NCBI RefSeq assembly: GCF_003344965.1
Contig: NZ_CP031194.1
Coordinates: 5,270,001-5,334,000, forward strand
Direction of reading: 5' to 3'
DNA: 64,000 bases
Source of the DNA: Streptomyces paludis
GTDB taxonomy: Bacteria > Actinomycetota > Actinomycetes > Streptomycetales > Streptomycetaceae
Shown here: piece after piece, positions 8,811-16,990 of the stretch
Layout of the letters: every line of letters begins with the position of its first letter
Position numbering within the stretch: position 1 is the first letter of the stretch
Notes under the pieces: generated by a model
Told to the model about the DNA's origin: nothing
The model's input: only the letters and a program-made list of their open reading frames with translations
The model's database searches: none
Translations under genes and position numbers: made by a program

Positions 8811-8850
8811 CGATGGCCCGGCACCCCGTTGTGCGGGTGGCGGGCCATCG
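8811..8850 (-). terminator. Terminator of the RNA-helicase gene
   Basis: A 10-bp outer stem (8811-8820 with 8841-8850) plus a 5-bp inner stem, with one G-G mismatch, lies 57 bp beyond the helicase stop. Confidence 0.7.
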
Positions 8851-8906
8851 GGCGTGGGTCCAGCTGGTGATGCAGGTGGTGCTGGTGGTGCTGGTGGTGC
8901 GGTCGG

Positions 8907-10928
8907 TCAGTCCTCGGCCGGGGCCTCGACCGCGACCTTGGCCGTACGGGTACGGCGGCGCGGGGCCGGAGCGGCCTCGCCCGCCGCCTCGGCGGACTCG
9001 GCGGCCACCGCGTCGGCCTTCGGCTTCGTGACGCGGGTACGGCGGCGGGGCTTGACCTCGGCGGCGGGCGCCTCGGCGGTCTCCACCGGCTCGGCCGCCT
9101 CGGCGACCGCGTCGGCCTTGGGCTTGGTGACGCGGGTACGGCGGCGGGGCTTGGCCTCGGCGGCCGGGGCCTCCGCGGTCTCCGCGACGGGGGCCACGGG
9201 GGCCTCGACGACAGCGGCCGTTTCGACGGTCTCGGCCACGGGCTTCACGGCCCGCGTCCGGCGGCGACGCGGCTTGGCCGCCGCCTCGGCCTCCGGCTCA
9301 GCGGCGACGGGAGTCACCGCGGGCGCCGCTACGGGAGCGACCACGGCGGCCTCCGCCACCGGCTCTGCGGCGACCCGGGTGCGCCGGCGGCGGCGCGGGG
9401 TGCGCGCCTCGGCCGGGGACCGCTCCGGGACGATGTCCATCGGCACGGCCGTCTGGAACTGCGGCTCGGGCTCCGCGACAGGAGGCGCGAGCGGCGGCAG
9501 CGACGCGGCGGTCACGGCCACCGGGGCCGCGTCCGGCGCGCTGCTTCCGCCACGGGTACGGCGCCGCTGGCGCGGGGTGCGCGGCGGGCGCTCCTCCCGT
9601 ACGGCAGGGGCGGGCGCGGCGGCGGACCGGCGGCCTCGGCCACCCGTCTCGCCGAGGTCCTCGACCTGCTCCGCCGACAGCCCCGCGCGGGTGCGCTCGG
9701 CACGCGGCAGGACGCCCTTGGTGCCGGCCGGGATGTTCAGCTCCTCGAAGAGGTGCGGGGACGTGGAGTAGGTCTCCGGCGGGTCCGGGAAGCCGAGGTC
9801 CAGCGCCTTGTTGATCAGCTGCCAGCGAGGGATGTCGTCCCAGTCGACCAGCGTGACCGCCGTACCGGACGCGCCGGCCCGGCCGGTCCGGCCGATGCGG
9901 TGGAGGTAGGTCTTCTCCTCCTCGGGCGACTGGTAGTTGATGACGTGCGTCACACCTTCGACGTCGATACCGCGCGCGGCGACGTCCGTGCAGACGAGCA
10001 CATCCACCTTGCCGTTGCGGAAGGCGCGCAGCGCCTGCTCGCGGGCGCCCTGGCCCAGGTCGCCGTGGACCGCGCCGGAGGCGAAGCCGCGCTGGGCGAG
10101 CTGGTCGGCGATGTCGGCGGCCGTCCGCTTCGTACGGCAGAAGATCATCGCGAGTCCGCGGCCCTCGGCCTGGAGGATGCGCGCGACCATCTCGGGCTTG
10201 TCCATCGAGTGCGCCCGGTAGACGCGCTGGGTGGTGTTCGCGACGGTCGCGCCCTCGTCGTCCGGCGAGGTGGCGCTGATGTGGGTGGGCTGCGACATGT
10301 AGCGGCGGGCGAGGCCGATGACCGCGCCCGGCATGGTCGCGGAGAAGAGCATCGTCTGGCGCTTGGGCGGCAGCAGCTGGAGGATCCGCTCGACATCGGG
10401 CAGGAAGCCCAGGTCGAGCATCTCGTCGGCCTCGTCGAGCACGAGCCCGCGCACATGCGACAGGTCGAGCTTCTTCTGGCCCGCCAGGTCGAGCAGCCGG
10501 CCCGGGGTGCCGACAATCACATCGACGCCCTTCTTGAGCGCCTCGACCTGCGGCTCGTAGGCCCGGCCGCCGTAGATGGCGAGCACGCGTACGTTGCGCA
10601 CCTTGCCGGCCGTGAGGAGGTCGTTGGTGACCTGCTGGCACAGCTCGCGGGTCGGTACGACCACCAGGGCCTGCGGAGCGTTGGTCAGCTCCTCGGGCAC
10701 GGCGCGGCCGGCCTCGACATCGGCGGGCACGGTGACGCGCTCCAGCAGCGGCAGGCCGAAGCCGAGCGTCTTGCCCGTGCCGGTCTTGGCCTGGCCGATG
10801 ACGTCCTTGCCGGACAGGGCGACCGGGAGGGTCATCTCTTGGATGGGGAACGGGGAGAGGATGCCGACGGCTTCAAGCGCCTCGGCGGTCTCGGGAAGGA
10901 TTCCGAGTTCTCGGAAAGTCGTAGTCAG
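8907..10928 (-). CDS. DEAD-box ATP-dependent RNA helicase with Arg-rich tail
   Basis: 673 residues if translation starts at CTG (10926-10928), which has AGAGG 7 nt upstream. The first in-frame ATG (10835) would remove the Q motif, whose parts TTTFRELGILPETAEAL and PFPIQ lie upstream, and which DEAD-box proteins need for ATP binding. No ATG, GTG or TTG occurs in frame nearby. Core motifs: AKTGTGKT (47-54), PTRELC, DEAD (165-168), SAT, and HRIGRTGRAG. After about residue 420 comes a low-complexity Ala/Glu/Pro tail with six RRRTR-type basic patches, two of them near-identical repeats. Such tails bind RNA in CsdA/RhlE-type helicases. The role is probably ribosome assembly or cold-stress mRNA remodelling. 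The leader is long (possibly over 300 nt). Confidence 0.88.
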   Translation of the reverse strand: MTTTFRELGILPETAEALEAVGILSPFPIQEMTLPVALSGKDVIGQAKTGTGKTLGFGLPLLERVTVPADVEAGRAVPEELTNAPQALVVVPTRELCQQVTNDLLTAGKVRNVRVLAIYGGRAYEPQVEALKKGVDVIVGTPGRLLDLAGQKKLDLSHVRGLVLDEADEMLDLGFLPDVERILQLLPPKRQTMLFSATMPGAVIGLARRYMSQPTHISATSPDDEGATVANTTQRVYRAHSMDKPEMVARILQAEGRGLAMIFCRTKRTAADIADQLAQRGFASGAVHGDLGQGAREQALRAFRNGKVDVLVCTDVAARGIDVEGVTHVINYQSPEEEKTYLHRIGRTGRAGASGTAVTLVDWDDIPRWQLINKALDLGFPDPPETYSTSPHLFEELNIPAGTKGVLPRAERTRAGLSAEQVEDLGETGGRGRRSAAAPAPAVREERPPRTPRQRRRTRGGSSAPDAAPVAVTAASLPPLAPPVAEPEPQFQTAVPMDIVPERSPAEARTPRRRRRTRVAAEPVAEAAVVAPVAAPAVTPVAAEPEAEAAAKPRRRRTRAVKPVAETVETAAVVEAPVAPVAETAEAPAAEAKPRRRTRVTKPKADAVAEAAEPVETAEAPAAEVKPRRRTRVTKPKADAVAAESAEAAGEAAPAPRRRTRTAKVAVEAPAED

Positions 10929-11166
10929 GGTGCTGCCTCTTCTGTGAGACGCGACGCGAGGCGAACGCTGGGGGTCGTACCGCGCCTGGGTACTCGCCCG
11001 GCCATGGATTGGCCGGATGGCGTGGGACCACTGCCGTCGCTCAAGCGCTCGTGCCGCTGAGGGGGCCCCTCATCTGCGAAGTCATGCGCAGCTGTGCGCA
11101 CGGTCCGCGCGGAGGGCGGTCGGGGTCGGAGCCGATCGGGCCACCGACCGGGCATCCTCTGGGGCC

Positions 11167-11192
11167 TGTACGGAAGGAAGGACTTCCGTACA
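11167..11192. promoter_or_regulatory. 10-bp inverted repeat in the helicase leader
   Basis: TGTACGGAAG and its exact complement are separated by 6 nt and flanked by AAAAG on one side. It lies in the presumed long 5' leader of the helicase mRNA, about 240 nt upstream of the CTG. Confidence 0.5.
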
Positions 11193-11261
11193 AAAGCTGT
11201 CAAACACTGTGAAGCACATGCTGTCACACATGGGATGGCCCGCCGAAAAGTCGGCAGGCGC

Positions 11262-11267
11262 ATTATC
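11262..11267 (-). promoter_or_regulatory. Candidate -10 for the RNA-helicase gene
   Basis: GATAAT on the minus strand is the best -10 match in this spacer. It implies a leader of roughly 330 nt. No clear -35 is present. Confidence 0.3.
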
Positions 11268-11314
11268 ACTGTACCCCGGATTCGCGCATGTGTGTTGGGC
11301 GAATTCGCCGGAAC

Positions 11315-11336
11315 GGTCGGACAGCGCTGTCTGACC
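11315..11336. promoter_or_regulatory. 22-bp near-perfect palindrome, candidate operator
   Basis: The centre GACAGCGCTGTC is a perfect 12-bp palindrome extended by GGTC/GACC arms with one mismatched pair. It lies 42 bp upstream of the ferritin-like start, spanning the expected -35 area of that leaderless promoter. Confidence 0.45.
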
Positions 11337-11364
11337 AGCCCCTTACGCGGTGCGCGGAGCGGGC

Positions 11365-11370
11365 TATTGT
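11365..11370 (+). promoter_or_regulatory. -10 element, leaderless arrangement
   Basis: TATTGT ends 7 nt before the ATG at 11378; no Shine-Dalgarno precedes the start. Confidence 0.5.
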
Positions 11371-11377
11371 GCGCTTC

Positions 11378-12157
11378 ATGGAGACGCCCGACACGCCCGA
11401 CCAGCCCACCGAGCCCGCAGCCGCGGCCGAGCCCGCGAACGGGACCGCGGCCGACCAGCCCACCGGAATCGCCGCCCAGGACTGGGCCACGGCCTCGGCG
11501 GAGCCCCAGTACCGTGCCGCCGTCGTGGATCTGCTGGGCGCCCTCGCCTACGGCGAGCTGGCGGCCTTCGAGCGGCTCGCCGACGACGCCAAGCTCGCGC
11601 CGACCCTGGGGGACAAGGCCGCGCTGGCGAAGATGGCCGCCGCCGAGTTCCACCACTTCGAGCGGCTCACCGACCGGCTGCGCGCGATCGACGCCGAGCC
11701 GACCGGCGCGATGGAGCCGTTCGCCAAGGCGCTGGACGACTTCCACCGGCTGACCGCGCCCTCCGACTGGCTGGAGGGCCTGGTCAAGGCGTATGTCGGC
11801 GACTCGATCGCCAGTGACTTCTACCGCGAGGTCGCCGCCCGGCTCGACACCGACACCCGTGCGCTGGTGCTGGCCGTACTGGACGACACCGGTCACGGGA
11901 ACTTCGCCGTCGAGAAGGTGCGCGCCGCGATCGAGGCCGAGCCGCGCGTCGGCGGCCGGCTCGCGCTCTGGGCGCGCCGCCTGATGGGCGAGGCGCTCTC
12001 GCAGGCGCAGCGCGTGGTGGCCGACCGGGACGCGCTCTCCACGATGCTGGTGGGCGGGGTGGCCGACGGCTTCGACCTCGCGGAGGTCGGCCGGATGTTC
12101 TCCCGGATCACCGAGGCGCACACCAAGCGCATGGCCGCGCTCGGACTGGCCGCCTGA
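11378..12157 (+). CDS. Ferritin-like fold protein (MiaE-like)
   Basis: 259 residues. After a 40-residue Ala/Glu/Pro-rich N-terminus comes a four-helix bundle with YGELAAFERLADDA and AAAEFHHFERL, matching the E...ExxH iron-binding pattern of the actinobacterial ferritin-like/tRNA hydroxylase-like family. A second set of acidic residues lies in KAYVGDSIASDFYREV. The protein is probably a di-iron oxidase or hydroxylase; a tRNA substrate, as in MiaE, is only an analogy. The start was set by the leaderless -10 at 11365-11370. A palindrome 42 bp upstream suggests repressor control. A 10-bp hairpin terminator follows. Confidence 0.75.
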   Translation: METPDTPDQPTEPAAAAEPANGTAADQPTGIAAQDWATASAEPQYRAAVVDLLGALAYGELAAFERLADDAKLAPTLGDKAALAKMAAAEFHHFERLTDRLRAIDAEPTGAMEPFAKALDDFHRLTAPSDWLEGLVKAYVGDSIASDFYREVAARLDTDTRALVLAVLDDTGHGNFAVEKVRAAIEAEPRVGGRLALWARRLMGEALSQAQRVVADRDALSTMLVGGVADGFDLAEVGRMFSRITEAHTKRMAALGLAA

Positions 12158-12173
12158 CCGCACGGAGCTGAGG

Positions 12174-12199
12174 ACGGGTACGGCGCGGACCGTACCCGT
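12174..12199. terminator. Bidirectional terminator
   Basis: ACGGGTACGG pairs perfectly with 12190-12199 across a 6-nt loop, between convergent genes. Confidence 0.7.
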
Positions 12200-12241
12200 A
12201 CGTACCGATGCCGTACGGACCTTCCCCGCGCGACCACGCGG

Positions 12242-12523
12242 CTACACGACGCTCCGGGACGGCAGCGTCCGTCCGATCCGGTGTCCCGTCGGGCGGATCA
12301 GCAGCGAGAGCAGCACCGCGCCCACCAGCAGGGCGCCGGCGAACGGCGCGTACGCGTGGCCGGGGCCGAGCGCCGTGTGGGTCAGATACAGGCCGAAGAG
12401 CGCGCCGAGCGGCCCCGCGAGATACACCGTCCGCTGTGCCGGAAGCCGGTGGGAGAACCGGTGGGCCGCCGCCCACGAGAGACCGAGTCCGAGCAGGACC
12501 GATCCGAGGACTTCCAGGATCAC
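12242..12523 (-). CDS. Small integral membrane protein
   Basis: 93 residues with three hydrophobic segments (LGSVLLGLGLSWAAA; a central VYLAGPLGALFGLYLTH; a C-terminal AGALLVGAVLLSLLI). The family is conserved in actinomycetes and has no known function. GTG at 12521-12523 follows GAGGTGA at good spacing. It lies downstream of the DUF3107 gene, beyond that gene's terminator, so it probably has its own promoter. Confidence 0.65.
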   Translation of the reverse strand: MILEVLGSVLLGLGLSWAAAHRFSHRLPAQRTVYLAGPLGALFGLYLTHTALGPGHAYAPFAGALLVGAVLLSLLIRPTGHRIGRTLPSRSVV

Positions 12524-12666
12524 TGCTGATCACCTCACGCACGCCGGGAGTGGACTTGCGGTCCGGACCTTTCGGCCCAGCACGTCACTACCCGGAGTCG
12601 GGCGGACGCAACCCTTCCGCCCGCTCTCCTGGGCGGCTCCGAACCGCCCCGGAACCGCTCCGGACA

Positions 12667-12707
12667 GCACGGAGGCCCGGTGGGGGATTCCCACCGGGCC
12701 TCCGTGC
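12667..12707 (-). terminator. Strong hairpin terminator after the DUF3107 gene
   Basis: A perfect 18-bp stem (12667-12684 with 12690-12707) and 5-nt loop, 33 bp past the stop codon. Confidence 0.8.
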
Positions 12708-12739
12708 CGTGCTTCGTGCTGTTCAGATGACGACAGCGG

Positions 12740-12967
12740 TCACAGCGCGCCGAAACCGACCCGTCGCGCCGTCGGCTCACCGATTTCCACGTACGCGATC
12801 CGCTCGGCCGGTACGAGCACCTTGCGCCCCTTGTCGTCCGTCAGGCTGAGCAGCTGCGCCTTGCCGGCGAGCGCGTCGGCCACGGCTCGCTCGACGTCCT
12901 GCGCGGACTGCCCGCTCTCCAGAACGATCTCGCGGGGCGTGTGCTGCACGCCGATCTTGACCTCCAC
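12740..12967 (-). CDS. DUF3107 family protein
   Basis: 75 residues starting VEVKIGVQHTPREIV, the standard beginning of the actinobacterial DUF3107 family, and continuing with ESGQSAQDVERAVADAL and the conserved ERIAYVEIG. The fold is predicted alpha/beta and soluble. Function unknown. GTG at 12965-12967 is preceded by GAGGGA; the open frame continues upstream but without a start signal. A TAATGT hexamer on this strand at 13024-13029 may be its -10. Its conserved position next to a TetR gene suggests a link that I cannot define. Confidence 0.8.
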   Translation of the reverse strand: MEVKIGVQHTPREIVLESGQSAQDVERAVADALAGKAQLLSLTDDKGRKVLVPAERIAYVEIGEPTARRVGFGAL

Positions 12968-13023
12968 GGCTATGTCCCTCCGAACGGTCTGCGTTGCGCG
13001 ATCAGCCGCGCCGTACTTCGCAC

Positions 13024-13029
13024 ACATTA
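13024..13029 (-). promoter_or_regulatory. Candidate -10 of the DUF3107 gene
   Basis: TAATGT on the minus strand, about 57 nt upstream of the GTG start. No good -35 is seen. Confidence 0.3.
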
Positions 13030-13108
13030 GCCCGGAGAGACCACCCGGAAGACGTCCCGGGGCACGCCCGCAGCGAACAAGCGGCGAACCTGACCCGGCC
13101 GCGCCCGG

Positions 13109-13750
13109 TCAGTGCGCCTCCGCGCCGTGCAGCGGGAAGCCGGCGATACCGCGCCAGGCGAGCGAGGTGAGCAGCCGGACGGCCTGCTCGCGGGGGATCG
13201 TGGAGGAGCTGGAGAGCCAGTAGCGGGCGACCACCTGGGAGACCCCGCCGAGCCCCACGGCCAGCAGCATGGACTCCTCCTTGGAGAGCCCGGTGTCCTC
13301 GGCGATCACATCGGAGATGGCCTCCGCGCACTGGAGGGCGACCCGGTCGACGCGCTCGCGCACCGCCGGCTCGTTCGTCAGGTCCGACTCGAAGACCAGC
13401 CGGAACGCGCCCCCCTCGTCCTCGACATAGGCGAAGTAGGCGTCCATGGACGCCTCGACGCGCAGCTTGTTGTCCGTGGTGGACGCGAGCGCCGTACGGA
13501 CCCCCTGGAGCAGCGCCTCGCAGTGCTGGTCGAGCAGGGCGAGATACAGCTCCAGCTTCCCGGGGAAGTGCTGGTAGAGAACCGGCTTGCTGACACCGGC
13601 CCGCTCGGCGATGTCGTCCATCGCGGCCGCGTGGTAACCCTGCGCGACGAAGACTTCCTGTGCCGCGCCCAGCAACTGATTGCGTCGGGCGCGGCGCGGC
13701 AGGCGGGTACCTCTCGGGCGTGCCGCCTCGGTCTGCTCTATGGCTGTCAC
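13109..13750 (-). CDS. TetR/AcrR-family transcriptional regulator
   Basis: 213 residues. The N-terminal helix-turn-helix is clear: RRNQLLGAAQEVFVAQGYHA, then MDDIAERAGVSKPVLYQHFPGK (about residues 40-70). The C-terminal ligand domain is long and helical, with SSTIPREQAVRLLTSLAWRG near the end. GTG at 13748-13750 follows GGGAGG at ideal spacing. A TACGAT hexamer on the minus strand (13795-13800) is a plausible -10. The target and ligand are unknown; the flanking genes are small hypotheticals rather than an obvious efflux pump. Confidence 0.9.
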   Translation of the reverse strand: MTAIEQTEAARPRGTRLPRRARRNQLLGAAQEVFVAQGYHAAAMDDIAERAGVSKPVLYQHFPGKLELYLALLDQHCEALLQGVRTALASTTDNKLRVEASMDAYFAYVEDEGGAFRLVFESDLTNEPAVRERVDRVALQCAEAISDVIAEDTGLSKEESMLLAVGLGGVSQVVARYWLSSSSTIPREQAVRLLTSLAWRGIAGFPLHGAEAH

Positions 13751-13968
13751 GCCGCCTCCCAAATCGTTCCGTGCGCGCGATGCGCCGCTCCGCCATCGTA
13801 CTTTTGGGTAACGGGACGGCGCGTCGTGCGGACGCAGAATTTCATGGAGCCCCCCGTTTCCGAAAGCTCAGCCCAAAGGTCGGACCGGGGACCGGTCCGG
13901 GCGCCGGTCCGGGGACGCGGCGGGGGCGCGCCGGAAGGGCCCCGGGGCGACTCAGGAGCCCTCTCCCG

Positions 13969-14196
13969 TCACGGGCGGTAGTCGTCCTCGTCCCCGTCGC
14001 CGTCCGCCGCCCGCGCCTGGTCGGCGGCGTCCCCCTCGCTCGCCCGGTCCGGGTCGATATGGGTCAACGGTTCGTCGCCCCGGTGCCGTACCTCCCGCTG
14101 CTGCTCCGCCGCGTCGGCCTCGGGGACCTCGTCGTCCAGCTCGCCGTCCTCACCGTTCGTCTCGAAGGTGTCGGGGTCTGTGGGATCGACCGCCAT
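13969..14196 (-). CDS. Small acidic hypothetical protein
   Basis: 75 residues, strongly acidic (segments NGEDGELDDEVPEADA and DGDGDEDDY) and probably disordered. No known domain. The ATG at 14194-14196 has AGGGGG 5 nt upstream. The gene is divergent from the hydrolase gene and stands alone. Composition makes it hard to assign by homology, but the start signal and codon usage look genuine. Confidence 0.6.
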   Translation of the reverse strand: MAVDPTDPDTFETNGEDGELDDEVPEADAAEQQREVRHRGDEPLTHIDPDRASEGDAADQARAADGDGDEDDYRP

Positions 14197-14296
14197 TCCG
14201 TCCCCCTTCCTCTCCCCTACGAGCCTAGAAGCCACGGAGGTACGGCGCCATGCGGCCTGTGACGGCGAACACAGCGAGCGGGGCGTGATCGTCTCG

Positions 14297-14302
14297 TAAC
14301 AT
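14297..14302 (+). promoter_or_regulatory. -10 element, leaderless arrangement
   Basis: TAACAT ends exactly 7 nt before the ATG at 14310; no ribosome-binding site. Confidence 0.5.
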
Positions 14303-14309
14303 TGCCCGC

Positions 14310-15290
14310 ATGTCGTCGACCGAGGTGCCGGATTCCATCGCCGCCGCGGTGGTTCCGAAGGTGAGTCCCGTACGGGTCGCGGAGGGCGAGCGGCTGCGCT
14401 CCGTCGAGCTGCCCGGGCTCACGCTGAACGTGAGATCGCTCCCCGCGACCCGCTCCGGGACGCCGCCCGCGCTGTACGTCCACGGGCTCGGCGGGTCCTC
14501 GCGGAACTGGTCGGCGCTGATGCCGCTGCTCGCCGACCTGGTCGACGGCGAGGCCCTCGATCTGCCCGGCTTCGGCGACTCGGCGCCGCCGCGCGACGGC
14601 GACTACTCCGTCGCCGGGCACGCGCGCGCCGTCGTTCGGCTGCTGGACGCGGGCGGGCGCGGTCCCGTCCATCTCTTCGGCAACTCGCTGGGTGGCGCGG
14701 TGGCCACCCAGGTCGCCGCCGCCCGGCCCGATCTGGTGCGGACCCTGACCCTGGTCTCGCCCGCGCTGCCGGAGATCCGGGTGCAGCGCACCGCGCTGCC
14801 GACCGCGCTGATCGCCGTGCCCGGACTGGCCGCGCTGTTCCTCCGGCTGACCAGGCACTGGACGGCGGAACAGCGGGCGCTCGGGGCGATGTCGGTCACC
14901 TACGGGAACCCCGCCGCGGTCACCGAGAGCGAGCTGCGCGACGCGGTGGCGGACCTGGAACGGCGGCTTCAACTACCGCATTTCTGGCAGGCGATGGCGG
15001 GCTCGGCGCGCGGTATCGTCAACGCGTACACGCTCGGCGGTCAACACGGTTTGTGGCGGCGGGCCGAGCGGGTGCTCGCGCCCACCCTGCTCGTCTACGG
15101 CGGGCGGGATCAGCTTGTTTCGTACCGTATGGCCCGAAGGGCGTCGACGGCTTTCCGTGATTCCCGCCTCCTGACCCTTCCGGACGCGGGACATGTCGCC
15201 ATGATGGAGTACCCGGGACAGGTCGCGCCGAGTTGCCGGGACTTCATCGGCGAGTACGAGGCCCGGCACGCACGCGAAGACGACCGCTGA
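14310..15290 (+). CDS. Alpha/beta hydrolase
   Basis: 326 residues with all catalytic elements: YVHGLGGSSRNW (oxyanion loop), FGNSLGGA with Ser126, VYGGRDQLV with Asp267 and DAGHVAMMEYP with His295. The overall layout resembles meta-cleavage-product hydrolases and related esterases. No signal peptide. The substrate cannot be inferred. The ATG at 14310 is set by the leaderless -10. The DUF3152 gene follows 53 bp later on the same strand and may be co-transcribed. Confidence 0.87.
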   Translation: MSSTEVPDSIAAAVVPKVSPVRVAEGERLRSVELPGLTLNVRSLPATRSGTPPALYVHGLGGSSRNWSALMPLLADLVDGEALDLPGFGDSAPPRDGDYSVAGHARAVVRLLDAGGRGPVHLFGNSLGGAVATQVAAARPDLVRTLTLVSPALPEIRVQRTALPTALIAVPGLAALFLRLTRHWTAEQRALGAMSVTYGNPAAVTESELRDAVADLERRLQLPHFWQAMAGSARGIVNAYTLGGQHGLWRRAERVLAPTLLVYGGRDQLVSYRMARRASTAFRDSRLLTLPDAGHVAMMEYPGQVAPSCRDFIGEYEARHAREDDR

Positions 15291-15343
15291 GACAACCGCG
15301 AAGACAACGAAGAAGTCGAAGACGGCAGGAGCTGATCCGGGGC

Positions 15344-16897
15344 GTGGGACGACACAGCCGCAGAGGTCCCGTACCCCAGGACGCGCCGCGCGGTACGGCG
15401 GGCCCGGCGGACGGCGGCAGCGGCCGGCGGGGGTACGACGGCGCCGAGTGCATGGACGACTACGGCACCCCCGCGCACGGCAGCCCGCTGTACGGGTACG
15501 GCACTCCGTCACACGGCGTCCCGGTGTACGGCGCCCCCGCCTACGGCACCCCGGCGCACGGCACCCCGCAGTACGGCACTCCCCAGTACGGCACCCCCGC
15601 GCACGGCGTGCCCCAGGTGCGCGGCGGCCACCCCGAACAGCGTGAGTCCGGGGGCGGTTGGGGCTCCGCGACCGCCGCCGCGTCCACCGCCGCCCCCGCC
15701 CCCGCCGCGCCCACCGGGCAGCGTTACGGCGACTGGCGCGGCGGCCCCCGTACCACCGGCGTGCGCGGTGCCGCGCCCGGGGCGACGGCGCCCGCTCCGG
15801 CGGCGCCGCGAACGGTCCCCGCGCAGGCCCCCGCCCCGGCCCCCGGGCCGGTGATACCCGCGCCCCGGCGCGAGTTCGTCGACGCGTTCGACGGTTTCGA
15901 CGCGTTCCAGACGTCCGGCGGCCCGGCCGCCCGGCCCCACGCGCGGGACGGCGCCCGCTCCGGGGTCCTCACCGGTGAGCCGGACACCGCCGGGGCGGGC
16001 GGCGGTACGGCCGGCGACGGCGCCGCCAGCGGCCACCCCGGCCCGGAGGAACCGGCCAGGGCCGGCAAGGGCCGCGCCCTCACCGGGATCGCCGCCGCCG
16101 CGCTGACCACGGTCCTCGCGGTCGTCGTCGCCGGACAGGTCGCGGGCGGCGACACGGACGAGACCGGCGCCGCCGCGGCCGGGAGCCTGGACCGCGCGGA
16201 GGCGGGCGAGGACACCTCCCGCTCCGTGGGCCGGGCGACGCCCGAGCAGCCGGGCACATCGACGGCCTCCCCGGCGGCGCCCGGGGCGCCCGCCGCCACC
16301 TACGCGACGCTGATGACCCGGCAGTTCGCGCTCGACCCGAATCTGACGGGGACGGGCGAGTTCACCGCCGTCCCCGGCGTGGCCAAGGCGCCCGGCAAGG
16401 GGAAGCTCGTCCGCTACCGGGTGGACATCGAGAACGGACTCGGCCTCGACGGCGAGCTGTTCGCCGACGCCGTCCAGAAGACCCTGAACGACAACCGGAG
16501 TTGGGCCCACAACGGCGCCATGACCTTCGAGCGTGTCTTCAGCGGTCAGCCCGACTTCGTGATCACCCTGGCGAGTCCGGGCACCACCGGCGTCTGGTGC
16601 GCCAAATCCGGTCTCGACACCACCGTCGACAACGTCTCCTGCGACTCCGCCGCCACCGACCGCGTCATGGTCAACGCGTACCGCTGGGCACAGGGCGCGA
16701 AGACCTTCGGTCCCAAGGCGATGTTCGCCTACCGGCAGATGCTGATCAACCACGAAGTGGGGCACCGGCTCGGCCACAACCACGAGAGCTGCCGCACCCC
16801 CGGCGAACTGGCCCCGGTGATGCAGCAGCAGACCAAGACCCTGGAGATCGACGGCATCAAGTGCAGGCCCAACCCCTGGGTCTACCCCACGGCGTGA
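15344..16897 (+). CDS. DUF3152 membrane-anchored zinc-peptidase-like protein
   Basis: 517 residues from GTG at 15344. Residues ~30-90 are heptad-like repeats of YGTPAHG type, followed by a Pro/Ala-rich cytoplasmic linker. A single membrane helix follows (ALTGIAAAALTTVLAVVVAG), then an extracellular Thr/Pro spacer and the C-terminal DUF3152 domain. That domain contains HEVGHRLGHNHESC, a full HExxHxxGxxH metzincin-type zinc motif, and paired Cys (WCAKSG, SCDSAA, SCRTP, KCRP) that probably form disulphides outside the cell. Peptidase activity is inferred; substrates are unknown. AGGAG lies 12 nt upstream, rather far. Confidence 0.8.
   Translation: MGRHSRRGPVPQDAPRGTAGPADGGSGRRGYDGAECMDDYGTPAHGSPLYGYGTPSHGVPVYGAPAYGTPAHGTPQYGTPQYGTPAHGVPQVRGGHPEQRESGGGWGSATAAASTAAPAPAAPTGQRYGDWRGGPRTTGVRGAAPGATAPAPAAPRTVPAQAPAPAPGPVIPAPRREFVDAFDGFDAFQTSGGPAARPHARDGARSGVLTGEPDTAGAGGGTAGDGAASGHPGPEEPARAGKGRALTGIAAAALTTVLAVVVAGQVAGGDTDETGAAAAGSLDRAEAGEDTSRSVGRATPEQPGTSTASPAAPGAPAATYATLMTRQFALDPNLTGTGEFTAVPGVAKAPGKGKLVRYRVDIENGLGLDGELFADAVQKTLNDNRSWAHNGAMTFERVFSGQPDFVITLASPGTTGVWCAKSGLDTTVDNVSCDSAATDRVMVNAYRWAQGAKTFGPKAMFAYRQMLINHEVGHRLGHNHESCRTPGELAPVMQQQTKTLEIDGIKCRPNPWVYPTA
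15461..15620 (+). repeat. Tandem repeats encoding YGTPAHG-type units
   Basis: Degenerate 21-24 bp units, containing TACGGCACCCC or close variants, are repeated about seven times. They encode the cytoplasmic repeat segment of the DUF3152 protein. Confidence 0.7.
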
Positions 16898-16954
16898 CCA
16901 CCGCCACCTCGCCCGTGTTACGTCCGCATGGCGAGATCTCCGTCTCATTCCGCG

Positions 16955-16983
16955 TTGACATCGAACGCGTGGTCGGCCATATT
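16955..16983 (+). promoter_or_regulatory. Promoter with consensus -35 and leaderless start
   Basis: TTGACA (16955-16960), a 17-bp spacer, then CATATT (16978-16983) and 7 nt to the ATG at 16991. This is the best sigma-70 -35 box I see in front of a gene in this window. Confidence 0.65.
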
Positions 16984-16990
16984 TCTCGGC

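Larger units (their letters stand above)
10929..11377. other. Divergent regulatory region, 449 bp
   Basis: The spacer between the RNA helicase (minus) and the ferritin-like gene (plus). It holds a GATAAT -10-like hexamer on the minus strand, a 10-bp inverted repeat at 11167-11192, a 22-bp palindrome at 11315-11336 and the leaderless -10 of the plus-strand gene. Its AT content is higher than its surroundings. No coding sequence is supported. Confidence 0.5.

Noticed and set aside
11198..11203. Perfect TTGACA on the minus strand as the helicase -35
   Set aside because: The base 17 nt downstream begins CTTCCT, not a -10 hexamer, so it was not used as a promoter call.
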